From Cytophagaceae bacterium ABcell3 (GTDB taxonomy: Bacteria > Bacteroidota > Bacteroidia > Cytophagales > Cytophagaceae): DNA of 64,000 bases. The position numbers were made by a program, and so were the translations under genes. Positions 28,287 through 36,471 of the stretch are shown piece by piece; positions within the stretch are counted from its first letter, which is position 1, and each line of letters opens with the position of its first letter. Where the stretch lies: assembly GCA_030913385.1 (NCBI GenBank), contig CP133159.1, positions 3,494,584 to 3,558,583 on the forward strand. The letters are read 5' to 3'. Below the pieces are notes generated by a model. It was not told where the DNA came from, did not search any database, and saw nothing but the letters and a program-made list of their open reading frames with translations.

Positions 28287-28625
28287 ATGACCCTCGGAGA
28301 GAAAATAAAACTGACCAGACTTAAGAAAAAGCTCTCTCAGCAAGAGCTCAGTGAGAAAGCCGGTATTCATCAGAAAAATATATCCAAGTATGAAAAGGAT
28401 CTGGTTATCCCTTCTGCTGTGGTTTTAAAAAATATTGCAGATGCGCTGGAAGTGACTGCTGATTATCTGCTAGGAAATGAAGATTCTGACACCATCAGGG
28501 ACACTGCTTTGTTCAGACAGTTTAAAGAGGTGGACACTATGCCAGAAGATGATAAAGTTACCCTGATGAAAGTGATCAGTGCTTATATCAGGGATTTTAA
28601 AACCAAAAATGCTTATTCTGCTTAA
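28287..28625 (+). CDS. XRE family transcriptional regulator
   Basis: A 112-residue protein with an N-terminal HTH_3 domain (~5-62): LGEKIKLTRLKKKLSQQELSEKAGIHQKNISKYE, then VLKNIADALEVTADYLLG. A short helical C-terminus (~70-112) probably dimerises. It is the only plus-strand gene of the island and sits 26 bp from the IS982 end, so its transcription may now depend on the IS or be lost. It is followed by a terminator and by a sequence block repeated at 34742. Confidence 0.88.
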   Translation: MTLGEKIKLTRLKKKLSQQELSEKAGIHQKNISKYEKDLVIPSAVVLKNIADALEVTADYLLGNEDSDTIRDTALFRQFKEVDTMPEDDKVTLMKVISAYIRDFKTKNAYSA

Positions 28626-28628
28626 AAA

Positions 28629-28670
28629 AATCCTGAAAATTCTGATTCAGACAAAAAAAAATCCGGAAAG
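28629..28670. repeat. Repeat block, copy 1 of 2
   Basis: Begins AATCCTGAAAATTCTGATTC, continues through an A-run to CCGGAAAG, and matches 34742-34780 except for two to three bases in the A-run. It overlaps the left arm of a terminator in both places. The two copies bracket the orphan toxin module and the IS21 element. Confidence 0.8.
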
Positions 28671-28696
28671 CTCTACGCCTCCCGGATTTCTGTTTT
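28659..28696. terminator. Bidirectional terminator between XRE gene and lipoprotein gene
   Basis: The stem AAATCCGG / CCGGATTT with an A-run before it and TTTCTGTTTTT after it. It serves the plus-strand XRE gene and the minus-strand lipoprotein gene that ends at 28761. Confidence 0.8.
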
Positions 28697-28760
28697 TATT
28701 AACCGGATTACAAATCCTATGATAAGGGTTCGGGATTACAAATACCAAACAGCAGGTGAA

Positions 28761-29309
28761 TTATTTACAAAAACATTCTGAAGAATAAGAATCAAGAGTA
28801 TCTATACCACGATAACTGAAATCCACAGTATATGATTCAATCTTGAAATCAAGACTATCTTCATTTCTATAGTAAAAAAAACGATCACCAAAATTTACTG
28901 TACTTACATTAAGCTTGTTAGGCGAATCTAGATAATAGAATTGTTCAACTTTATTGCTTAAACTTTCAAAAAAATAAGCGGTATCTTTTCTTGAAGGTAT
29001 AACAGCCCAAGCATAAAAATTACTACCTAAACCTGATCCCCCAAAAAATCTTGAAGAAACCACATAACAACTACTTTTACCTTTTGAAACCGTATAAAAA
29101 ACAAGGCTGTCATGACTTACTTTATCCAACCAATCATCTATGATTTTAAAATCAGCTAAAAAATAAGACTGAACTTTATATTTATTTTCAGGCTGATTGG
29201 AGACACAACAATTGGCAGATTTTTGATTTAAAACTTTAAGGCTATTGTTTTTCATAAGAAAACAACAACTTACAGTTATCAGTAGCAACATAATAAAAAC
29301 TCTTACCAT
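28761..29309 (-). CDS. Hypothetical lipoprotein, candidate immunity protein
   Basis: I do not recognise the family. The 182-residue product starts with a short lipoprotein-type leader (MLLLITVSC, lipobox cysteine near residue 15) and continues as a soluble beta-rich domain with several cysteines, ending ..SSECFCK. Its ATG (29307-29309) lies immediately upstream of and out of frame with the reconstructed stop of the toxin module, a four-to-seven-base coupling typical of toxin-immunity pairs. An exported immunity protein would suit a toxin acting on peptidoglycan in the periplasm. Function is inferred from position only. Confidence 0.6.
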   Translation of the reverse strand: MVRVFIMLLLITVSCCFLMKNNSLKVLNQKSANCCVSNQPENKYKVQSYFLADFKIIDDWLDKVSHDSLVFYTVSKGKSSCYVVSSRFFGGSGLGSNFYAWAVIPSRKDTAYFFESLSNKVEQFYYLDSPNKLNVSTVNFGDRFFYYRNEDSLDFKIESYTVDFSYRGIDTLDSYSSECFCK

Positions 29310-30062
29310 GGCTTACTATGTCTATTAGCCGTTTTCCATCCATCCGTTAGTCTCATAAAAGTTGTTTGTCCTGCAGCACCTGTAGACTCAAATTTATAAA
29401 TCCTAATTACTCTTTCCTGATTTAACGTCTCCTAAGTTCCAAATATCATGGGAAGGATTCGTAAACCTAAATCCAACTTTATAATAATCTTGGTGAGCGC
29501 GCGAGTATGACCGTGGCCCTCCAAAATCTTCCCCATGCCAAAAAAAGCCTCCTCCGGAATAATCTTTATCACTTGTCATGCCCATTATCAAACCCTTATA
29601 AGCATTTTGCTTAGAACCTCTATGAGCTAAAGGATCATCAATTTTTTTCCTATGGGCATAACCATAAACTCCTCCGCCTTTCGCTATAGCTAATGGTGTA
29701 CTTTTTCCTGCTTCTGCTCTATTCTCCAATACAGAATAAATTCCTGCTGCTTCTTCAGCCGATAATTTACCAGCGGTACCTTCTGCATATAGAGTCCCTG
29801 CAAGGTCTTTGAAATCTGCATGTTTTATCTTTAAATCAATAACAACAGGATCTGTACTTCCAACATGATTATCTGCAAACCAATCCATGCCTTTAAGGTG
29901 TTCTTTGGTTATTTTTTCTCCTTCTTTTAAGCCTGAACCTTCCATAAACATCTTCATACTTCCCTGATAAACATAAACATTATCTTTATCAGTGCCATCA
30001 TTCCCTAAATATTCTCCTTCACTAGAATAAAAATCAGAATCTCCATTAGGATCAAGTTCTTC
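29303..30062 (-). pseudogene. Orphan Rhs-type C-terminal toxin module, frameshifted
   Basis: The frame opens directly after the TGA of the upstream gene with EELDPNGDSDFYSSEGEYLG and NDGTDKDN, the kind of junction found after Rhs cores in Bacteroidota. The first ATG is at 29957. The toxin-like domain contains LAGTLYAEGTAGKLSAEEAAG and IYSVLENRA, reminiscent of SleB-type cell-wall hydrolases, then NPSHDIWNLGDVKSG. The frame stops at 29403. One base over, RVIRIYKFESTGAAGQTTF then MRLTDGWK runs to a TAA at 29303-29305 that meets the next gene's start. A single extra A near 29412-29415 explains this. Confidence 0.65.
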
Positions 30063-30482
30063 TCATCTAGGATTAAAAATACCCCTAAAAGGCTTTAATA
30101 ACACAAAAACAATAGATATAACACTACTGGTGATAATGACATTTACCAATACACTTGCACGCATGTCTAAAGAAACTAGTTTCAAAAATATGTAAGCGAT
30201 TAAAACACTAAGAGTAAAGTGCAAAATGCCAATCTTTAAATATGTATATGAACTAAAAATAAACTTTTTTACTACAACAAAAAACAATGTGTATGGCAAA
30301 ACAGATACGAAAAACCTTATAAATATATAATACAACGTCAATCCATGAGTAGCACGAGACAAATCAGGCCTTTTGTTATAAAATTTAAACTCTCTAATCA
30401 CTTCAAAAGTTATCCATGAAAAAGGCTCAACTATTGATTGGAACAGACATAAGGAGATAATAAGAAAAACATACTTTTTCAT
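30063..30482 (-). CDS. Hypothetical four-span membrane protein
   Basis: A 139-residue protein with about four membrane spans: a leader-like first segment (KKYVFLIISLCLFQSI), YYIFIRFFVSVLPYTLFFVVV, LKIGILHFTLSVLIAYIFLKL and VLVNVIITSSVISIVFVLL. No family recognised. It begins two bases after the 80-residue gene's stop, so these two are co-transcribed. Its own stop is followed in the same frame by the orphan toxin module. It may be a leftover immunity protein for a membrane-active toxin, but nothing in the sequence proves it. Confidence 0.55.
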   Translation of the reverse strand: MKKYVFLIISLCLFQSIVEPFSWITFEVIREFKFYNKRPDLSRATHGLTLYYIFIRFFVSVLPYTLFFVVVKKFIFSSYTYLKIGILHFTLSVLIAYIFLKLVSLDMRASVLVNVIITSSVISIVFVLLKPFRGIFNPR

Positions 30483-30484
30483 GT

Positions 30485-30727
30485 CTACTCCTCACTCTCC
30501 CTTATCCGTTTCACTAAGCTTTTTCCCAAAGCCTCCCTATGTTTCTGGTTAGCAAAATCAATCTTCCGATCTCCTCCAATTTCATCTTTTGCATCTTGAA
30601 CATAGCCAAACATAGCAAAAGTATATCCATTTAAACCTTCATTTATGTTTTCTACAACTCTATTAAACTTATCTTCATCAGAAGCTTTCAATTCATCAAG
30701 AAACTCTTGGACTTTCCCTTGTTCCAT
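30485..30727 (-). CDS. Hypothetical small acidic protein at IS21 boundary
   Basis: An 80-residue soluble helical protein (MEQGKVQEFLDELKAS.. to ..VKRIRESEE), family unknown. The ATG lies five bases inside the IS21 end, so the insertion has separated the gene from its upstream sequence, now at 34650. Joining the two flanks puts a T-rich leader before the ATG, so the coding frame itself looks intact. Position and size would suit an immunity or antitoxin protein. Confidence 0.5.
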   Translation of the reverse strand: MEQGKVQEFLDELKASDEDKFNRVVENINEGLNGYTFAMFGYVQDAKDEIGGDRKIDFANQKHREALGKSLVKRIRESEE

Positions 30728-30814
30728 TTCGACTGGTTATTTCGGTGATATGGTGCCAGTTATTTCGGAGGATATAGTGCCACTTTCCAGTACAAGATTA
30801 CGAATATAATTTCT

Positions 30815-31549
30815 CTAGTTCAAGTTTTGTTTTTTACGCAATGATTCACCTTGCAAGTCTAACCTGTGAGAGGAGTAGACAACACGGTCTAAAATAGCAT
30901 CAGCAATGGTTCCTTCACCTATTAGTTCATGCCATTTACTTACTGGTATTTGAGAACAAAATATGGTAGAAGCTCTCTGATGCCTTTCTTCTATAAGATC
31001 TAAAAGTATTTGTCTATCAAACTGATCCATTGCATGTAGCCCAAAGTCATCAAGGATTAAAAGAGGCGTTTTATGCAACTGATTCAAAAGCTTAATGTAT
31101 GTACCGTTTAATTTGGCTAGTTTAGCTTGATCAAAGAACCTTGCGGCTATATAATAGCGGGTTTTATATAACATTTGACAAGCATGATTTCCAATAGCTT
31201 GGGCGATGTAACTCTTTCCTACACCTGTAGGGCCTGTAGCAATGATGTTCTCTTTGTTCTTTATAAAGTTTAAGGTAAAGAGCCGCTGTAAAAAAGTTTT
31301 ATCAAGGCTTCTATTGCTTTGGTAATCAATATTGTTTGCAGAAGCATCCGTTCTAAAACCGGCCAGTTTGATTAGCCTGGCGATCTTTTTTCTTTGGCGT
31401 TCTTCCCATTCATTATCAACAAGCAAGGTCATGAATTCATCCGTGCTCATGTCTTTATACAGGTTCTCGGTTATGGCTTGATGATATAGGGTTGCCATAG
31501 ACGAAAGTTGCATCTGCCGAAGTTTTTCTACTGTGTTGTGTTGGTTCAT
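30815..31549 (-). CDS. istB: IS21-like element helper ATPase IstB
   Basis: A 244-residue AAA+ ATPase that assists the IstA transposase in target selection. Walker A is ATGPTGVGKSYIAQAIG (~residue 105), Walker B LLILDDFG (~165), with the ERHQRASTIFCSQIP sensor region. The frame is intact and begins 28 bp after the istA stop. It cannot support transposition alone because istA is disrupted. Confidence 0.95.
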   Translation of the reverse strand: MNQHNTVEKLRQMQLSSMATLYHQAITENLYKDMSTDEFMTLLVDNEWEERQRKKIARLIKLAGFRTDASANNIDYQSNRSLDKTFLQRLFTLNFIKNKENIIATGPTGVGKSYIAQAIGNHACQMLYKTRYYIAARFFDQAKLAKLNGTYIKLLNQLHKTPLLILDDFGLHAMDQFDRQILLDLIEERHQRASTIFCSQIPVSKWHELIGEGTIADAILDRVVYSSHRLDLQGESLRKKQNLN

Positions 31550-31576
31550 TTATGTATTGTTTTGATGTTAAATAGT

Positions 31577-32923
31577 TTATATGTAGTTAGAAGCTCCCCT
31601 GATATTATCATGGTCAGGCGTGTTACTTTGGAGGTTGCAGGTAAAATTTGCCTCTTGGTCCAAGTTGTTTTTCAGTATTCGATCAATAGTCTTGTAGCTG
31701 GCCTTATGGTACTGCAAGGCTCGTTTACAAGCACTTTCTAGTCTTTCTGCAGAGTAAGCCTTCAAGAATGACAAAATGCCTTGTGCTTGTTTATAGGCTA
31801 GCTCAGGATAATTGTATTGGCTGATTAACCTGGTAATATAATCACAGGTATACCTGCCGACTTTTTCAGCTTTTTGGATAAAGTACTCCGGATTCCAATC
31901 GTTATAAGCCTGATGGCTAGAAGGTAGATGCTCTTTTACAGTGCTATACCCGCCTGCCTTATAACTTCTTCTATGGGAGGCAACGCGTTCTTTATTGAAG
32001 AATACCTCAACATTACAAGCGTCATATTGAACTTCGACATGTTGACCTATATACCGGTGAGGAACACTGTAATAGTTTCTGTCTTCACTTAAAAAGACAT
32101 GGCCAATCTTCTGAACCTTAGCTCTTTTATAGTTTTTTATCAGGTATGGGGACGAAGGCAAAGGAGCCAAGAACTCCTTTTCGATTTCCTGAAAACGCTG
32201 CTTTCGGGTCACCCTACTGGTTTGAAAACAGTATTTGTCATTGTAGCTAATTAATTGTTCAGCAATGGCATCATTGAGCTCTTTGAGGCTAAAAAAGGTG
32301 TGTTTTGATAAAGGGTAATAAATCCTTTGATAAACGAGCTTTACAGCTCCTTCTACCAGGGCTTTATCTTGTGGATGATATGGCCTTGTGGGGTCTATTA
32401 CGCATTTATAGTGCAAGGCGAGTGATTTGAGTGTTTTATTAATCACCGGAGCATATTTATGCCCTTTGCTAACTGCCGCTTTCAAGTTGTCTGACACAAT
32501 AGCTTTAGGTACTCCTCCAAGCCATTGCAAGCATCCATTGAGACAGGAGATGAAATCTTCCCTTTTTTGACTTTCAACCGCCTGAACATAGGTATATTGA
32601 CTGCAGGGAAGGATTGCTACGAATACTTCAGCTCCTTTTACTTCACCGGTGCTTCGGTCAACATAGCTGAGTTTTTTACCTGCAAAATCCACATAAAGCT
32701 TCTCTGCTGCCTTATGTATTAATATTCCACTACCATTCTTTGCATTGCTCCACTGGTTGTAATAAGTGACAAATTGTGTATAGCGGTAACCATCAGCATG
32801 TTTACTGAGATATTCATGCCAAAGTACCTGCAAGGTACAGCCGGGCTTATTAAGCTCTTTTTGGAAATAAGGAAAGCATTTAATTAGCTGCTCGTAGTGG
32901 AATTGCAACAAAAAACCGTACAA
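31577..32923 (-). pseudogene. istA: IS21 transposase IstA, C-terminal part
   Basis: Carries the DDE catalytic core: VDFAGKKLSYVDRSTGEV, VSDNLKAAVSKGHKY, and PHQDKALVEGAVKLVYQ for the glutamate, followed by the C-terminal Mu-B-like tail. It lacks the N-terminal helix-turn-helix, which lies beyond the nested IS at 34227-34493. The only available start is a TTG at the junction, so the fragment is probably not expressed as an active enzyme. Confidence 0.92.
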
Positions 32924-32968
32924 ATAATTAAGCCCTTTTTTTGATTAATTAATGCCTGCCGCAGGGCT

Positions 32969-33018
32969 CCTCAAATCCTCCTATGATTTAGAAGAAAAAT
33001 CATAGGAGGATTTCGAGG
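32969..33018. terminator. Strong hairpin downstream of IS3 orfB
   Basis: The arms CCTCAAATCCTCCTATGATT and AATCATAGGAGGATTTCGAGG pair over ~20 bp with one bulge and a 9-base loop. It lies 12 bp beyond the orfB stop, inside the element. There is no long T-tract, so it may serve as a terminator or block read-in. Confidence 0.6.
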
Positions 33019-33030
33019 TTTATGCTTCTT

Positions 33031-33885
33031 TTACGCAGCACTTTTTCTATGAATATTATAAAATTCTTCAGGAGAAAGATATCCAAGAGAGGAATGTCTT
33101 CTGGTCCTGTTGTACCATATCTCAATGTATTCAAACAATCCCTTTTTTGCCTGCTTTATTGATTCATATTTCCGGTAACCAGTTTCAGATTTCAGGGTTT
33201 TGAAGAAGCTTTCAGCCACTGCATTGTCCCAGCAATTCCCTTTTCTGCTCATGCTCTGAGTAACATTTAGCTTACCAAGCTCATCCCTGAACTCTTTGCA
33301 TGCATACTGCACGCCTCTGTCTGAATGAAAAACCAGCTCTTGAAAAACAGGTCTGTTTATCAGTGCCATCCTCCATGCAGGCACTACTGTTTCATATGCA
33401 TGCATCGAAGTGGACATAGACCATCCTATTATTTTCCTATCATATAAGTCCATAATCATGGTCAGGTATAACCATGCCTCATTTGTCCGGATATAAGTTA
33501 TGTCTGATACCCATGATTTTGAAGGGCTTTCAGGTTTAAAAGATCTATCAAGAACGTTAGGACTGATGCTAAATCCATGGTTTGAATCAGTTGTGCAGAC
33601 TTTAAATTTTTTACTTACAACACTCCTGATTCCGTGGTCTTTCATGATCCTGGCAACCCTTGGCCTGGATACTGCAAAACCCTTTTTTCTAAGATCTAAT
33701 GTAATTCTAGGACTTCCATAGGTACCATTGCTTAACTCATGCACTGTTTTGATTTCCTTTAGCAATATCGCTCTTTGTTGAGCCAGTTTGAGTTGTTTCT
33801 CCTTCTTCCACTCATAAAAGCTGTTCCTGGCAACATTAAATGTCCTACACATCTTTTCAACAGCATACTCTTTTCTATGATCCAT
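33031..33885 (-). CDS. IS3 family transposase OrfB (DDE domain)
   Basis: A 284-residue rve integrase-core transposase. HTH_21 region (HELSNGTYGSPRITLDLRKKG), then catalytic D in WVSDITYI (~145), D in FHSDRGVQYA (~207) and E in NAVAESFFKTLKSE (~243). The start ATG overlaps the orfA stop (TAATG). In the family OrfA and OrfB are usually fused by -1 frameshifting; here reinitiation is also possible. The frame is open throughout. Confidence 0.95.
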   Translation of the reverse strand: MDHRKEYAVEKMCRTFNVARNSFYEWKKEKQLKLAQQRAILLKEIKTVHELSNGTYGSPRITLDLRKKGFAVSRPRVARIMKDHGIRSVVSKKFKVCTTDSNHGFSISPNVLDRSFKPESPSKSWVSDITYIRTNEAWLYLTMIMDLYDRKIIGWSMSTSMHAYETVVPAWRMALINRPVFQELVFHSDRGVQYACKEFRDELGKLNVTQSMSRKGNCWDNAVAESFFKTLKSETGYRKYESIKQAKKGLFEYIEIWYNRTRRHSSLGYLSPEEFYNIHRKSAA

Positions 33886-34202
33886 TATGAATTGGTATAT
33901 TTGCTGTCTCCCCTGGAAAAGATGCTTACCGCCTTTTTTAGGATTTCCCTTTCAAGCTCAGATTCCTTTAAGGCTTTCCTCAAGGCATGAATTTCTTTTT
34001 GTTCTTCTGAAAGGTTCTGTTTCCCATTTCCTGGAAAACTGGCAGCGCCATTCGTCTTCATTTCACGTGACCATCTCCTTACTAAATCAGGACCAATGCC
34101 TAATTCTTTCCCAACAGCGGTACTGGTCTTCCCGCTTAAATGCAGCTCTACAGCCATTGTTTTAAATTCGTGGTCATATGACCTTCTTTCTCTTTTACTC
34201 AT
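33885..34202 (-). CDS. IS3 family transposase OrfA (HTH)
   Basis: A 105-residue DNA-binding subunit: an HTH_Tnp_1 helix-turn-helix (YDHEFKTMAVELHLSGKTS, KELGIGPDLVRRWSREM) followed by a leucine-zipper helix (~65-95). Intact. Confidence 0.93.
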   Translation of the reverse strand: MSKRERRSYDHEFKTMAVELHLSGKTSTAVGKELGIGPDLVRRWSREMKTNGAASFPGNGKQNLSEEQKEIHALRKALKESELEREILKKAVSIFSRGDSKYTNS

Positions 34203-34226
34203 CGTTCCAAATTTAAGAAAAAGAGC

Positions 34227-34493
34227 TTAACTTACTGTCCTATCAAATATATACATTCCATAGCGAGTGCTATCTTTATAGTCCGCTTTAGGGAAGAGGT
34301 CGGCCAAATCAGTCTCAGTAAGCCCTTCAAGGTCTTCAATGCTGAGCTGGTGCTCTTTGAAGGTTTTAAAATAGGAATTGACCGTATTGCGGCTAATTCC
34401 AAGGGCAGAGGCAATCTGACGATTGCTCATTCCTTTTTTCTTTAATTGAATTATTTGAAGTATTTCCATAATGTCCAATCGTTGACCTGCCAT
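34227..34493 (-). pseudogene. istA: IS21 transposase IstA, N-terminal part
   Basis: An 88-codon fragment with the IstA helix-turn-helix (MEILQIIQLKKKGMSNRQIA then SALGISRNTVNSYFKTF). It runs to STRYG, where it enters the IS3-family element and stops within about 10 codons. It is the missing front half of the gene at 31577-32923. Confidence 0.9.
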
Positions 34494-34741
34494 TGCTTTT
34501 TATGGCAAGACTAATAAGTATTATGGAAAGTGGCACAATGATCTCCGAAACAATGCTCAAGGGCTAGTTATAAACTGGCACAATGACGTCCGAAATGGGT
34601 GGCACAACATGGCCCGAAATGGGTGGCACAATGATCTCCGAATTATCCACTAAAGGAGAATTTCTATACAAAATAACTTCTATTCAGTAGTTCAGAAACT
34701 CCGCCGGATACCGCTCTCCGCCCACATCCTGTTAATTCTCT

Positions 34742-34780
34742 AATCCTGAAAATTCTGATTCAGACAAAAAAACCGGAAAG
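34742..34780. repeat. Repeat block, copy 2 of 2
   Basis: Same sequence as 28629-28670 apart from the length of the A-run; see that entry. Confidence 0.8.
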
Positions 34781-34805
34781 CCTCTCAAAAAAGACCTTCC
34801 GGTTT
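34770..34805 (-). terminator. Terminator-like hairpin downstream of the Rhs CT/immunity pair
   Basis: The stem AAACCGGAA / TTCCGGTTT with a loop of ~18 bases. The minus strand gives a T-tract (complement of the A-run at 34764-34772). It would end transcripts from the immunity gene at 34980. Confidence 0.65.
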
Positions 34806-34843
34806 CTCATTTTCTTTTTTTCTCAACTTATGTTACGCAGCTA

Positions 34844-34931
34844 TCGCTAATCTTAGACCAGAGGGGGTAACGCAAGCTACAAGCTTACGATGTTTTAGGT
34901 CTAAGATACGCTTTCGCTAATCTTAGACCAG
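34844..34931. repeat. Direct 18-bp repeat plus inverted copy
   Basis: TCGCTAATCTTAGACCAG occurs at 34844-34861 and 34914-34931. Between them GGTCTAAGAT (34898-34907) pairs perfectly with ATCTTAGACC (34920-34929) to form a 10-bp stem. G-runs follow both direct copies. Confidence 0.75.
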
Positions 34932-34979
34932 TGGGGGGGGGTATTTTGAATTCGTGACACACCGCGCCAGCTGAGGAAA

Positions 34980-35534
34980 TCAGTCAGGGCATAAATCAAA
35001 GTAATCATTAAACAGCAATAACCCTAGAGTAGGCTGGTGCCCAAAAAAACCTAAGCCAGCTTTTCCAACTTGCATATTACATAAAACATAATAAACTTCA
35101 TTATAACTTAAGATTTGTATGTTTAAGTTTTTAAAAACATCTTTTAAATTTTCATAAAAATCATATTGCTTAACAGTCAAAGGCTCATACACATCATCTG
35201 TTAATATCCCCGAAAGACGGTCGACATCTGGATTGTTTATTATATATCTAAAATAGACATGAACCACATCCCTAAATAGTTTTGAAAACTCTAAAAAGCA
35301 GTAATAATCAATTTTAGTACCTCCTTGGGAATAATCTCCCAAAAAAACTTTCACACTTACTTTTGGAAAACTCCTGTCGTCATTTATTGTGTAATTAAAT
35401 TTACATTCTTGTAATAAATCTATAATAGAACTATCAAGAATAAATGGCTCATTAATGGCTCCTAGATAAGCAGATTCATTCTTAGACAAGTTAAAAATAG
35501 AGTCCACAATGTTTTTTATCAGAGATTCATTCAT
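34980..35534 (-). CDS. Candidate immunity protein for adjacent Rhs toxin
   Basis: A 184-residue soluble acidic protein (MNESLIKNIVDSIFNL.. to ..LFNDYFDLCPD); family not recognised. It begins two bases after the stop of the Rhs C-terminal toxin gene. This spacing, its size and the lack of a signal peptide fit a cytoplasmic immunity protein. The toxin would then act inside the cell, in contrast to the lipoprotein candidate at 28761. Confidence 0.6.
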   Translation of the reverse strand: MNESLIKNIVDSIFNLSKNESAYLGAINEPFILDSSIIDLLQECKFNYTINDDRSFPKVSVKVFLGDYSQGGTKIDYYCFLEFSKLFRDVVHVYFRYIINNPDVDRLSGILTDDVYEPLTVKQYDFYENLKDVFKNLNIQILSYNEVYYVLCNMQVGKAGLGFFGHQPTLGLLLFNDYFDLCPD

Positions 35535-35536
35535 AG

Positions 35537-36391
35537 TTATGGAATTATTAAATCATGTCCTCCTGAAGCATCAGCCCCATCTAATTTAACTCCATCAAAA
35601 GTAATTTCACCTTGATGTTTACCTTTTTTATTCAAAATTTCAAAAGTACCTTTTTCCGTATCCAATGCGGCATAACCAAACTCTGTATCATAAACATTCC
35701 TATCATTCACTTTACTTAACTTACTGTTTTTCTGCCAATTATTTCTTAAAGCAACCTCTTCGCCTGCCTCCATGTATTTAGCCACTCTTTGACTAGTAGG
35801 GAGATTTTTATATTGTTTACGATACTCGTCAAAATTTTTAACTCCATGTTTTAAGAAAAAATTATCAGCATTAGATCCATCTAATATCCTATAAAACCCT
35901 TTTAAAGTCTGTTTAACTGTCCCTCCACTGGCAAACGGAATAAAAAAACCAACAGAAGCGAAAGAGTAATCCCAATAGGAGGCTTGTTCGTCCTTAGTTG
36001 TTTTACCCTTTGTTAAAACATTTACATCTTCTGCACTTGTATATTCTCCAAAAACATAGGTATAAGCTTCAACTCGATGCAATACTTTATCGACTACTGA
36101 GGGTTCTTGCTGATGAATAATTTTTTGAACTCTATCAAGAGACTCAGCCCTTTTTTCTGCATCAGTAAACTTCTTAATAATGGCAGAGCCAAGTTTATCA
36201 GTCCACAAGTAATACCCAGGAAACATTTCTAAACCATCTATATCTATTGCAAAAATAGGAGTATTACTTGCATATTGATAAGGGGTTAATTCTGGGTAGC
36301 TAGGTGCCAACGGGTCTACACTCAAAAACTTACCTATTTGTGGATTGTATATCCTAAACCCGTAATCGTAAGTAGATCCTCCTCCACCCAT
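35537..36391 (-). CDS. Truncated Rhs core with variable C-terminal toxin region
   Basis: The end of an Rhs/YD-repeat protein. The core motif YGFRIYNPQIGKFLSVDPLA then PSYPELTPYQYASNTP and ID is followed by a variable C-terminus (~80-284). The last third (VYDTEFGYAALDTEKGTFEI, then a Lys/His-rich strand and GGHDLIIP) should be the toxin; I cannot name its class. The frame is open back to 36451 (GYNGKELDPEG included), where two TGA codons block it. Only the last ~300 residues of a normally >1000-residue protein survive, so this is an orphan module, expressed if at all from ATG 36391. Confidence 0.72.
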   Translation of the reverse strand: MGGGGSTYDYGFRIYNPQIGKFLSVDPLAPSYPELTPYQYASNTPIFAIDIDGLEMFPGYYLWTDKLGSAIIKKFTDAEKRAESLDRVQKIIHQQEPSVVDKVLHRVEAYTYVFGEYTSAEDVNVLTKGKTTKDEQASYWDYSFASVGFFIPFASGGTVKQTLKGFYRILDGSNADNFFLKHGVKNFDEYRKQYKNLPTSQRVAKYMEAGEEVALRNNWQKNSKLSKVNDRNVYDTEFGYAALDTEKGTFEILNKKGKHQGEITFDGVKLDGADASGGHDLIIP

Positions 36392-36471
36392 GCCTTCCGG
36401 GTCGAGCTCCTTTCCGTTATACCCATACCTATAACTCCCTGCACCACTACCTCATCATACTCATAAACAAA

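Larger units (their letters stand above)
32920..34240 (-). mobile_element. IS3-family element nested inside IS21 istA
   Basis: Ends are approximate. Near-terminal inverted repeats are ACAAATAATTAAGCCCTTTTT (about 32920 onward) and, from the other strand, ACAGTAAGTTAAGCTCTTTTT (back from about 34238), agreeing at 16 of 21 positions. Between them are orfA and orfB of an IS3-family element plus a strong hairpin. The element separates the two halves of istA. I could not assign the exact target duplication. Confidence 0.82.
30733..34649 (-). mobile_element. IS21-family element, interrupted by an IS3-family element
   Basis: Termini are TGGTTATTTCGG (30733) and, on the opposite strand from 34649, TGGATAATTCGG. 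Each end carries the subterminal repeats usual for IS21: variants of TTCGGNGATNNNGTGCCA twice on the left and at least four times on the right (34527-34649). It encodes IstB and a split IstA. Only a 3-bp candidate target duplication (ACT) is visible, shorter than the usual 4-8 bp. Without the nested element the IS would be about 2.6 kb, normal for IS21. Confidence 0.88.
34650..34979. other. Spacer between IS21 and immunity gene, with repeats
   Basis: No gene seen. It holds repeat block copy 2 (34742-34780), a terminator (34770-34805) and a duplicated 18-bp sequence with an inverted copy (34844-34931), then a G-run. Confidence 0.6.

Noticed and set aside
30730-34652. Long target duplication for the IS21 element
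   Set aside because: Only ACT can be matched on both sides, too short to claim; the flanks may have changed after insertion.
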